DNA from: Alkanophaga liquidiphilum
Lineage (GTDB): Archaea > Halobacteriota > Syntropharchaeia > Alkanophagales > B39-G2
DNA: 64,000 nt
Direction: 5' to 3'
Assembly (NCBI GenBank): GCA_029259535.1
Contig: JAPHEF010000003.1
Span: 19,294-83,293, forward strand
The position numbers and the translations under genes are program-made. Below are positions 41,322-49,480 of this stretch, one piece after another. Below the pieces are notes generated by a model. It made no database searches, was not told the origin of the DNA, and was given only the letters and a program-made list of their open reading frames with translations. How positions within the stretch are numbered: position 1 is the stretch's first letter; every line of letters starts with the position of its first letter.

Positions 41322-43358
41322 TCAGCCCCTAATTAAATACACATAATCCGTGCATGAATCCACTTTTTTATACGTGCCATCCTCACATTCTGCATAAAGC
41401 TCGACGGTTATGGGAAGTTTCCCCTCATATTTTCTAAATGGAACTACTTCGAGCTTGAGGGTATATGTGCTATTCTCATCAATAGAGAATCGCCATTCTT
41501 TAGGTATATATATTAAGGATACAAACGATTGATTTACAAACATTGTGAATTTGTCAAAGTGCAATACCACTATGAAGTTCGTAGCATCCCCTAAATTCTT
41601 CACGTGCACAAGCACTGTGTATGCATGCCCAACTTTCATCACCGCCGGCACGCTCCTCTTAAATATGTCCTCAGAAATTCGTGCTCTCTTGCCCATAAGT
41701 GTCACTTCCTTGCCCACGCCTTCGTCTTCCTTCTTTATACCTTCCAACTCTTCTACGGTGTCTTTCCTTTTCAGAATAATATAATGTTGTGGGTATGCAT
41801 ACGAACAAAGAATTACTCTATAATCCTTGAGCACTTCTCTTTTAACGTCGCTAAAATAATGCTTATAAAAGACCTCATCCATGATAATGTAATCAGGCTT
41901 CAGCTGATTTAATTTTTTCAAGTTGACGGATGCCACTTCGCCTGAATACTCGCTCGCAGGCTTGAAAAGGTATACAGCCGTCGCATTGAAATCGCTGAGG
42001 GATAACTGGTAATCCACAAATTCGGTCAGGTAGTGCATGACACCAATGGTTACTTGTTCGTCCACGATGCCGTCTGCGACAGCATCCCTCTTTATGTGCT
42101 CTAAGGCATCCTTAACCCATGGGTGATAATCACCAGTATCCCAATAATAAGAAGTGACTGTGGTCACCATGGAAAGCGAGAGCACGACCACAGCGAGCGG
42201 GACAACTATGACTCTAAGCTCTTTTTTACGCTCAACAATAATATGCGAGAACATAACATAAAAGGGAGGGAGCAAGCTCAGTAAGTAGTGGCTCATGTTG
42301 CCGCTTACGGTAATGGCAAACGACAATACCGCGATTAGTATCACAAAAAAGCTACTTTCCTTCTCTCCCCTCATGAACGCAGGCAGATGGTAAAAAAGTG
42401 CTATCAATATAAGAAGTGTCGTGGAAACCACAAAGACTGAAGGCAAAGGGGGCGGTAAAACATCTGAGCCCCATGCAAACACCTCCAGCCCCCGCTTCCA
42501 ACTCCGATATAGCAACTCGTCAAGTGGAAACTCGCACGGGCGTTGTCCTATCCTTTTAGTCTCAAACTTCTCGACGGCATAGAATTTGAACCCGTGAAAC
42601 CCCACCCCCGTGTAGATTAAGCAGACGAGAAGGGGCAAGAAGAAAAGGAACGTAAAAAGTAACATCAGGAGTATGCGTCTGTCCCGCAGGACGCCGAGGC
42701 GGAAACGGTTAACCCAGAGCACATACGCAAAAATTGTAGGTAGCAAAAAAAGCGCTAGGTACTTCACGTCGAGCGCCAGCCCCAGCATCGCCCCTGCTAC
42801 GCACGCATAAATCCCGCTCTTCGTGTCGTCCGGACGCTGACTCAGCCAGAAGAAATATAAAAAGGCGATGATGAAAAACAGCATCGGGACATCAAGCATG
42901 AACACTCTGCTATACAAGCAGTGATATGCTGAGAAGCACAAGAAAATACCAGAAAGCAATCCCACTTGTCTATCATACATCGCCTTCCCCAAAAAATACA
43001 TAAACGGGATGCTCAAGCTCCCAAAAATCACTGAAATCATCCTGATCGTGCTTAGGTCCCCATTAAAGAGAACCGTGACCGTGGCGGCGATGTATGAAAC
43101 TGTTGGTGGAGAATAATCGAAAACGTCCGCCCTCGGAACAAACCCGCTCACTAAGATCTTATTCATGTCCGCCCAATATAACCACTCATCCACGTACATG
43201 TTGACTTTTGATACGCCCACCCCTCGTATTAGAAACCCGATTAGGAAAAGAGTGCTTGCTATTAAGACGTCCTCCCGCTTTACGTCCCTCACTTCGTGCT
43301 CCTCATTGCGACACCTCACGCTCATGGCAGAGGAAACCTCATTCATTTGTAATCTCAT
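41322..43358 (-). CDS. GT39-type membrane glycosyltransferase (ArnT/PMT-like)
   Basis: A protein of 678 residues. The first outside loop carries the Asp-Glu pair 'VNMYVDEWLYW' (Asp57, Glu58), as in dolichol-phosphate-dependent GT39 enzymes. About ten to twelve membrane helices follow (for example 'LMLLFTFLFFLPLLVCLIY'). The C-terminal third is a soluble outer domain with a beta-rich end ('KVGHAYTVLVHVKNLGDA'), probably Ig-like. It transfers a sugar from a prenyl-phosphate donor to a lipid or protein. It overlaps the UbiA gene by 20 bases. Confidence 0.88.
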   Translation of the reverse strand: MRLQMNEVSSAMSVRCRNEEHEVRDVKREDVLIASTLFLIGFLIRGVGVSKVNMYVDEWLYWADMNKILVSGFVPRADVFDYSPPTVSYIAATVTVLFNGDLSTIRMISVIFGSLSIPFMYFLGKAMYDRQVGLLSGIFLCFSAYHCLYSRVFMLDVPMLFFIIAFLYFFWLSQRPDDTKSGIYACVAGAMLGLALDVKYLALFLLPTIFAYVLWVNRFRLGVLRDRRILLMLLFTFLFFLPLLVCLIYTGVGFHGFKFYAVEKFETKRIGQRPCEFPLDELLYRSWKRGLEVFAWGSDVLPPPLPSVFVVSTTLLILIALFYHLPAFMRGEKESSFFVILIAVLSFAITVSGNMSHYLLSLLPPFYVMFSHIIVERKKELRVIVVPLAVVVLSLSMVTTVTSYYWDTGDYHPWVKDALEHIKRDAVADGIVDEQVTIGVMHYLTEFVDYQLSLSDFNATAVYLFKPASEYSGEVASVNLKKLNQLKPDYIIMDEVFYKHYFSDVKREVLKDYRVILCSYAYPQHYIILKRKDTVEELEGIKKEDEGVGKEVTLMGKRARISEDIFKRSVPAVMKVGHAYTVLVHVKNLGDATNFIVVLHFDKFTMFVNQSFVSLIYIPKEWRFSIDENSTYTLKLEVVPFRKYEGKLPITVELYAECEDGTYKKVDSCTDYVYLIRG

Positions 43359-44340
43359 CGTGTAACAGCGCCCGCTCCTTAAGAAATCTGAGCCTGTGTT
43401 CGACTACATAATACTGCGAGCCCAGAACCAGCGGCAGGAGGATGACGCTCTCAAGAGCCTTGAAGCAGAGGACAAATGCTAAAAACAGGGGCAGCACGTT
43501 GTTAACCATCCGGAAGGCGCATGACAGGTGCAAGGGGAAGACCTTTTCTTCCATCCGCCATTCTCCACGCCGCACGAGGAAGGCGACATAGCCATATACA
43601 AACGCCGTCAAGACGACAACCACGCCCGCAAGCGGGACACGTATGCACATGAGCACGCTAAGGGCGAAAAGAGCGCCGGAGGTGGTCGGCGCTATGAACT
43701 TTCGGAACAGAGCGACTGCCCGCTCCTTGCCAATACGAGTCACGAACGATTGACACCCCGTCTCCACGTCATGCTCGTAATCGTATATTTGGTGCGCGAC
43801 GATCTCAGCGACGCCCATGAGAAAAGCGGCGGCTAAGAGCATAAAAGCATCCAAGCCGAAAACGTGAAAGAAGGCAACGACCGTGAGGGCAGGCAGCATC
43901 TTCTCAATCAGCCCGTTCACCATGATACCGCACAGCCCCCACTCCTTGAGCCTTGCAGGCGGCGCCGAATACAACGTCGCGAGAGAGTATGCGGCTATAT
44001 AAACCGCAGCGTAAGACGATTCTCGCAGATACAACAAGTGCAGCCCACTCACTGCGACGACGAGGATGATTATCGAAGCAAAAGCTGCCCTCGAAAGCTC
44101 ATGGACTGCTCGCCTCTTCCCGGCGGCGATGTCGAAAGGCATGTCGAAGAAATCATTTATCAGGAAGCCGTACATGAAGTAGAAGCCAAGAGATGTGAGG
44201 AGGAACAGGGTCTTGAGTGGCTCGCCGCCGACGAGGAGGAGGAAGTAGAGCGCCGCAAATAAGCATATGTGCATGTCATAGCTTCCCCACACCTTCCAAC
44301 CACGGTAGCCAAGAAGTTTCCGTAGTAGCTCACCACTCAC
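43339..44340 (-). CDS. UbiA-family prenyltransferase
   Basis: A protein of 333 residues with 8-9 membrane helices. The first aspartate-rich motif is 'INDFFDMPFD' (residues 61-70) and the second is 'QIYDYEHDVETG'. UbiA enzymes transfer polyprenyl chains to aromatic or sugar-phosphate acceptors; archaeal members also make digeranylgeranylglyceryl phosphate. The GTG start overlaps the radical-SAM stop (GTGA). The setting suggests a lipid carrier or modified lipid in the glycan path, not the core lipid enzyme, but this is inference. Confidence 0.9.
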   Translation of the reverse strand: MSGELLRKLLGYRGWKVWGSYDMHICLFAALYFLLLVGGEPLKTLFLLTSLGFYFMYGFLINDFFDMPFDIAAGKRRAVHELSRAAFASIIILVVAVSGLHLLYLRESSYAAVYIAAYSLATLYSAPPARLKEWGLCGIMVNGLIEKMLPALTVVAFFHVFGLDAFMLLAAAFLMGVAEIVAHQIYDYEHDVETGCQSFVTRIGKERAVALFRKFIAPTTSGALFALSVLMCIRVPLAGVVVVLTAFVYGYVAFLVRRGEWRMEEKVFPLHLSCAFRMVNNVLPLFLAFVLCFKALESVILLPLVLGSQYYVVEHRLRFLKERALLHDEITNE

Positions 44341-45434
44341 GAAAACTCCCCCAATGATCGGTAGAAATAGCGGAGGTCACTGACGTATTTCAGTGGTTCC
44401 CGCACCGCATACTTCAGCGAGCACCGGAGACTCGGCTCGATAAAGCAGTTCATCCAACACTTTGGACATTTCCCCCTTTTTATATTATCCCTCACCGCCT
44501 TAAACCTCTCCGAGCGCCAGATTTTTTCAAAGCGCTCGTTCTTAACGCTTCCGACCGGCGGGACGAAGGCGCAGGGGTAGACCATGCCCTCCCAACTCAC
44601 GTTGCACGAGAAGAAGCCTGCAAAACAATCAATCTTGAGCGTTTCAGCATCTTCGAAGAAGTGACTTATGCCGCGGATGTAAGCTTTACTGTTTATATAA
44701 ATGCCGTTTCGCCTTGCTCTCTGCAAGGCCTCCTCCAATGCCTTTTTCAGCTCCCCCAAACGCTCCCTTTTCACACTTAACAGGTCTTCCGTTTCCGGAT
44801 GCCCAAGCGGGGCGTGCCAAGGCTGGAGCCTCACGCCATCGACGCCGAGCTCGGCGGCAAAGTCCACAAGCTCCGGAAGCTCGTGGAAATTCAGGTCAGT
44901 GACTATGGCATTAATACCCACTTGCGTATGCCTTTTGCACTCTATGAGGTTTTTAATGGCTGATACCGCTTTTTCGAAAACTCCCTTTACCCCCCGAATT
45001 TCATCGTGGATTTCCGGCGTGACCGCATCTAGAGATATGGTGATGGCGTCAAGTCCGAGAGCATTGAGCCTCTTGGCAATCCCTTTCGTGATGAGCGTGC
45101 CGTTTGAGCTAATATGGAGCCCCAAACCCCTGCTTTTCCCGTATTTTATCAAATCGAAAATGTCTTTTCGCAGGAAAGGCTCGCCCCCACTCATGCTAAG
45201 ATACATCGTGCCCAACGAGCTAAGCGAGTCGATTAAACTCTCAATCTCATCAATTGAAAGTTCTTCGCTCTTGTCGAGAACGTCAGCTCTGATGGCACAG
45301 TGTATGCACCGCAGGTTGCACCGCTTTGTCACTTCTAAATGCACGAGGAGCGGGGGCGGCGGGGTGCGGTTCAAACTTCTCAGAGCATTGAGCTTTACCA
45401 GGTATAATGCTGCATTGACAAGCGCCTTTACCAT
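44337..45434 (-). CDS. Radical SAM protein with SPASM-like C-terminus
   Basis: A protein of 365 residues. The radical-SAM cluster is 'CNLRCIHC' (Cys39, 43, 46), then 'MSGGEPFLRKDIF'. The C-terminal region holds further cysteines ('CFAGFFSCNVSWEGMVYPC' and 'CPKCWMNC'), matching the auxiliary-cluster SPASM type. It begins a minus operon with UbiA and GT39. Related archaeal proteins modify lipids or peptides; which one here is unknown. The divergent GT4 gene starts 49 bases away. Confidence 0.9.
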   Translation of the reverse strand: MVKALVNAALYLVKLNALRSLNRTPPPPLLVHLEVTKRCNLRCIHCAIRADVLDKSEELSIDEIESLIDSLSSLGTMYLSMSGGEPFLRKDIFDLIKYGKSRGLGLHISSNGTLITKGIAKRLNALGLDAITISLDAVTPEIHDEIRGVKGVFEKAVSAIKNLIECKRHTQVGINAIVTDLNFHELPELVDFAAELGVDGVRLQPWHAPLGHPETEDLLSVKRERLGELKKALEEALQRARRNGIYINSKAYIRGISHFFEDAETLKIDCFAGFFSCNVSWEGMVYPCAFVPPVGSVKNERFEKIWRSERFKAVRDNIKRGKCPKCWMNCFIEPSLRCSLKYAVREPLKYVSDLRYFYRSLGEFS

Positions 45435-45445
45435 CTTCCCACCTC

Positions 45446-45466
45446 ATATTTTTGTGAACAAATTAA
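45446..45466 (+). promoter_or_regulatory. Shared promoter motif, copy 2 (GT4)
   Basis: ATATTTTTGTGAACAAATTAA ends 16 bases before the GT4 ATG at 45483. It differs from the copy at 36956-36976 at two positions only, whereas the flanking DNA is unrelated. Confidence 0.5.
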
Positions 45467-45482
45467 CTTTTTGCTGGGAGTC

Positions 45483-46604
45483 ATGAAAATCGCAATGGTA
45501 ACGACGTGGTTTCCACCGTTGGTTGTAGGTAGTGGAGTGCGGTTTTACGAAATTGGAAAAAGACTATCTAAAAGGCACGAAGTTCATGTTTACACCACGA
45601 GATGCGAGGGCGTTGGAGATTTGCCGGAGGGGGACGGAGAGTTGCATGTTCACAGACTCCGGCAGGTTAAGCTCGGGCGAAGCATGGAAGAGGATTATCA
45701 CGTATTGAAATTGCGCTTCAGCCTCGACGTTTTAAGGCTCGTTCGGAAAGAAGACTTTGATGTTGTGGACTGTAACGTCGTCTCGAAGCCGCTCGTGCTC
45801 GCCGCCGCTCGTGCGGGTGCGCCGCTCGTGCTGACGTGGCACGAGGTGTGGGGGCGCCAAAATTTCCGGCTGCTGGACCCATTCCTTGCGGCGCCAGCAT
45901 TCTTCATGGAGTTTATCCTGCCGAGGCTCGCAAGCATGAATGTCGCAGTTTCTGAGATTGTGAAGCGGCAGCTAACAGAAGTGCTCGGCGCGGGTCATGG
46001 TAGAGTGGTCGTCATCCCAAATGGGATTAACCCAAAACCGTTCGAGAGCATTTCAGTAGAAAAACAATACGGGCGTATTTTATATGTTGGGCGATTGGAG
46101 CAGCACAAGCGTGTAGATGTCCTCATCCGTGCATACAAACGGCTGAAAAGAAGTCTTCCGGAAGCAGAGCTCATCATCGTGGGCGAGGGCCCACAGAGCA
46201 AGTATTTGAGGGAGCTCTCGAAGCGGCTCGAGATTGATGTGAAATTCTACGGCTTCATGCCTCGTGAGCGATTAGTAGCGCTAATGAAGTCAGCATGGGC
46301 GTTTGTGCTCCCGTCGGTGCGAGAAGGGCAAGGCATAGTGCTCCTCGAAGCGATGGCAGCAGGGACGCCGCCCGTTGCAGTCGCCGCAAAGGATAGCGGC
46401 GTCGTCGACGTCGTTAGGCATGAATACAACGGCTTGCTCGCTTCTGAATCTTTAGAAAGTTTGGAGAGCGCCATAAAAAGGTTGCTGGAGGATGAGGGGC
46501 TACACCGTCGTTTGCGAGCTGGTGGGCAGAAGTTCGTGAGAGGCTACAACTGGGACGTGATTGCAGGGCGGGTTGAAGAAATTTACGAACGCGTGTTGGT
46601 GTGA
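45483..46604 (+). CDS. GT4-family glycosyltransferase
   Basis: A protein of 373 residues. The N-terminal acceptor domain starts 'MKIAMVTTWFPPLVVGSGVR'. The C-terminal donor domain has 'ILYVGRLEQHKRVDVLI', 'GEGPQSKYL' and the E-x7-E motif 'PSVREGQGIVLLEAMAAG'. It is a retaining glycosyltransferase acting on the cytoplasmic side, probably on a lipid-linked acceptor. The ATG follows GGGAG; a TTG four codons upstream (45471) is less likely. Confidence 0.93.
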   Translation: MKIAMVTTWFPPLVVGSGVRFYEIGKRLSKRHEVHVYTTRCEGVGDLPEGDGELHVHRLRQVKLGRSMEEDYHVLKLRFSLDVLRLVRKEDFDVVDCNVVSKPLVLAAARAGAPLVLTWHEVWGRQNFRLLDPFLAAPAFFMEFILPRLASMNVAVSEIVKRQLTEVLGAGHGRVVVIPNGINPKPFESISVEKQYGRILYVGRLEQHKRVDVLIRAYKRLKRSLPEAELIIVGEGPQSKYLRELSKRLEIDVKFYGFMPRERLVALMKSAWAFVLPSVREGQGIVLLEAMAAGTPPVAVAAKDSGVVDVVRHEYNGLLASESLESLESAIKRLLEDEGLHRRLRAGGQKFVRGYNWDVIAGRVEEIYERVLV

Positions 46605-46625
46605 GAGTAAGACAAGTGGGTTGAT

Positions 46626-47504
46626 ATGCGGCGAAGAGGACGCAAGCGGTATTTGATATTGGGTGAGGGCTACGGGACGGGCTACGAGCGTTACGCCTTC
46701 GACGAGTTCGCAGGCGAGTTGGTAAGGAGATATGAGGTTTCCACAGTGCTGGAGCTGCCGGCGGACGGCATCATGGGCATCCCCGGACTCAACAGTCTGA
46801 TCTTCGCTGAGTTAGGCTGCGCCGTCACAGTCGCCCACCCCTCTAGGAGGTTGCTGCTGGACGCCAAACGCCTCTGGGCGGCGCTCGGCTTGGAAGCAAG
46901 CTTCGTCACGACGCATTACCTCCGTTCAGCATTCAAAGACGACGCCTTCGACCTCGTTCGGAACTTCTGCGTCATCGAGCACGTCAGCGACGCCAGAGGC
47001 ATGATTAGAGAGATGCTTCGGGTGACGAGGCGGTATGTCCTCCTTGAAACGCAAAACGTGCGCAACATCGGGCTTCCGCTGCACCGCCTTTACCACTTCC
47101 TGCGGAGAGAGCCTTGGGTGCATGGGAACATGGAGAAAGCACGGCTCTCTTACGTAAGGCGACTACTTGAGCAAGAGGGGGGGCGTGTTTTGGAGGTGGG
47201 GGCGATGGACATGCCACCGTGGCCGGACATTGACATGCGTCTCCGAAAGACGCACAACCAAACCGCAGCCGTCTCTGAACAAAATGTGGACTCGACGAGC
47301 TCTGAAATAAGACCTAATGTCAAGCTGAGACCCGTTGCAGAAGTCATCAGCGAACTTCAGGGCGCTTCTGCGGCGCCGCCCGCCTTTGCTGAGCGCCTGT
47401 TCGGCATCTGGTATAAGCTCGTTGAGAGCAAGATGCCGACGCCGCTGAAGGTTGCATTTGCGCACCACTCCTACCTCGTAGTGGAAAAATGCCGACGAAA
47501 ATAA
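46626..47504 (+). CDS. SAM-dependent methyltransferase (glycan cluster)
   Basis: A protein of 292 residues. The Rossmann region is 'VSTVLELPADGIMGIPG' (a variant motif I), followed by 'FKDDAFDLVRNFCVIEHV' and 'MIREMLRVTRRYVLLETQN', typical of Methyltransf_11 proteins. It is 21 bases after the GT4 gene and overlaps the DUF362 gene by 16 bases, so a sugar or lipid substrate is likely. Confidence 0.8.
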   Translation: MRRRGRKRYLILGEGYGTGYERYAFDEFAGELVRRYEVSTVLELPADGIMGIPGLNSLIFAELGCAVTVAHPSRRLLLDAKRLWAALGLEASFVTTHYLRSAFKDDAFDLVRNFCVIEHVSDARGMIREMLRVTRRYVLLETQNVRNIGLPLHRLYHFLRREPWVHGNMEKARLSYVRRLLEQEGGRVLEVGAMDMPPWPDIDMRLRKTHNQTAAVSEQNVDSTSSEIRPNVKLRPVAEVISELQGASAAPPAFAERLFGIWYKLVESKMPTPLKVAFAHHSYLVVEKCRRK

Positions 47505-48640
47505 TCAGATGCAAAAGATACGACGTGAAAGTGCTGCGCTGCCTGCTGAGCGAAGCGTTTGACGAGTTTGGAGTGTCGCCGCCGAGCGACGTTCCGACGC
47601 TGCTGAAGCCGAACATCGTGATTGCAGCGAAGCCTCGCTCCGCCATTATTACGCATCCCGCCGTCGTGGAGGCAACAATAAAGGCGTTTCTCGAAAATGG
47701 CGTTCGTAAAATCATCATTGGCGAAGGTCCTGGGCTTGGGGCGGACGAGAGAAAGTTCTTCACCGCTGCCGGTTATGAGCGTTTGCGCCGCAAATACGAC
47801 GTGACGCTTTTGAATCTAAACAAGGCGGAACGTGTGGAGGTGAGCTGGAAATACGGCACGCTTAAAATCCCGAAAATCGTCGTCGACGCTTTTTATGTGA
47901 ACATGCCGAAGCTGAAAACGCACGGGAACACCGTCGTAACCCTCTCCATAAAAAACCAGAAAGGGTTGCTTTTAAACGCCGACAAAAAGCGCTTCCACTT
48001 GTTGGGGCTGCACGAGCCGCTCGTTGAGCTTTTAAAAGTTGTGAAGCCTGACCTCGTCGTCGTTGACGGCATCGTCGGCATGGAAGGCGAAGGTCCGCTC
48101 AACGGCAAGAGGAAAAAAGCAAACGTCATCGTCGTCAGCACCGACGCCGTAGCGGCGGACATCACGTGCTGCCGTCTTATGCGCATAGAGCCCAAAAACG
48201 TGGAACACTTAAAAATGGCAATCGAGCAGAGGCTGTGCGGTGAACCGGGCGGCGGCGCAGAGCCTGACGTTAAGGACGCTGAAGCCGTGAAAGCGAGCTT
48301 TAAGCCACCGCACGAGAGCTACGGGCGGTTGTTGAACGTGTATTCGTGGAGAAATCCTTATGCGTGCTCGATGTGCATAGATGCATTCTCTCTTGCCATC
48401 AAAAGTGCATTCAGTCGCCCGAAATATTGGGGAACGCTCCTGCGCTTTTTATACTTTGCGGCGTTCCACAGGATTGATGTCATCCAAGGACGGCATGCGA
48501 AAGTCCCTGAAGGGGCGCAAGGCATCTTAATATGCCTCGGAAACTGCACTAAGGATGTTACGGCGGAGAATGCCGTTCATGTCGAAGGCTGTCCGCCTGA
48601 CGCCGAGAGCATCCTCGGAGCACTTCGCTCTGCACTGTAG
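47489..48640 (+). CDS. DUF362 family protein
   Basis: A protein of 383 residues. 'LLKPNIVIAAKPRSAIITHP', 'IIGEGPGLG', 'VNMPKLKTHGNTVVTLSIKN' and 'VVDGIVGMEGEGPLNG' are the core motifs of DUF362. Unlike many relatives it has no C-terminal ferredoxin domain. It does have cysteines in 'ACSMCIDAF', 'ICLGNCTKD' and 'VEGCPPDA' that may bind a cluster. The reaction is unknown. It ends the three-gene plus-strand operon. Confidence 0.88.
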   Translation: MPTKIIRCKRYDVKVLRCLLSEAFDEFGVSPPSDVPTLLKPNIVIAAKPRSAIITHPAVVEATIKAFLENGVRKIIIGEGPGLGADERKFFTAAGYERLRRKYDVTLLNLNKAERVEVSWKYGTLKIPKIVVDAFYVNMPKLKTHGNTVVTLSIKNQKGLLLNADKKRFHLLGLHEPLVELLKVVKPDLVVVDGIVGMEGEGPLNGKRKKANVIVVSTDAVAADITCCRLMRIEPKNVEHLKMAIEQRLCGEPGGGAEPDVKDAEAVKASFKPPHESYGRLLNVYSWRNPYACSMCIDAFSLAIKSAFSRPKYWGTLLRFLYFAAFHRIDVIQGRHAKVPEGAQGILICLGNCTKDVTAENAVHVEGCPPDAESILGALRSAL

Positions 48641-48712
48641 GGTGTGGCGGCGGGGCTTCAGCGTTTAGGCGCTAGGGAAGAGCATTTTCCTTTAGTGGAC
48701 GCATGTCGGGGG

Positions 48713-49345
48713 CTACAAGAGTGATATTATCATGCCTATGAGCAAGTAAGTCTCATTCCCTATGCGTTGGAGTTTCCCACGAGAGGGAGGGCTGTTGCTG
48801 ACAACCCCGGCGTTTTTCCTGACCCAAAATGTAGTCGGAAGCATCTCCGCCTCAAACGAGTCATAGAATATTATCACAGCCTCAGACTCTCCACGCAGAC
48901 GTTTGAATCGTCCTACCTACCAACCGTCATCTCTGTCAGGCAACGCTCTCCGACGCCAAAGATGCTGAATGCCAGCAGTAAGAAGTATACGACGTGACGG
49001 TTATCATCAACGCCCTTTTTATCTCACGCTTGTCGAGCACGCCGACCGGCTCCGATGCCAGAGATGCAAGCCCGGTCTCGATGGCTTTCTTGCCTCCTCG
49101 GTCTCCATTTTCAGCTTCAAGCTCAAAAGTCTTTCAATCCGACTTTTCTTGTCGTTTTCGTAAGCTTTCTTAGTCATGTGATCCATGCCGCTAAGGAAAG
49201 GACGAAAATTGCTGAGAGCAGCCCCAACAGCTAAAGCTTCCAAGTTGGAGTTCTGCAAGCGGCTCTGTGACGGGGCATGAACTAAAGCACAAGCGCTCCC
49301 GACCAAGATCGCCAAACATGCCGTTATAATCAAAGCACGTCTCAT
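48713..49345 (-). pseudogene. Frameshifted gene for a small secreted/membrane protein
   Basis: From the ATG at 49345, which follows a strong GGGAGGAGAG site, the protein begins with a signal peptide ('LIITACLAILVGSACALV') and continues to a helical 'SRIERLLSLKLKMETEEAR'. The frame then ends early. Adding one base at each of three places (near 49094, 49011 and 48915) joins coding-like segments: 'KAIETGLASLASEPVGVLD', a membrane-helix-like 'HVVYFLLLAFSIFGVGE', and 'AVIIFYDSFEAEMLPTTF' ending 'YLLIGMIISLL'. No other gene fits 48641-49480. It is either a decaying gene or a set of sequencing errors. Confidence 0.4.
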
Positions 49346-49480
49346 CTCTCCTCCCTCTCAAGTGTGTCGCGGGCATCATTATGACGGAAGGTGGTGCATC
49401 GCGTGAGGAATTTCCACTCAGCCGATGCAAACGTGCATCACAAACCGTGGTGGTCACCGTCGCCAGCGAGAACTATTAAC

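Noticed and set aside
48767..48997. 76-codon plus-strand ORF in the gap after DUF362
   Set aside because: No ribosome site and low-quality composition; the minus-strand broken gene explains the region better.
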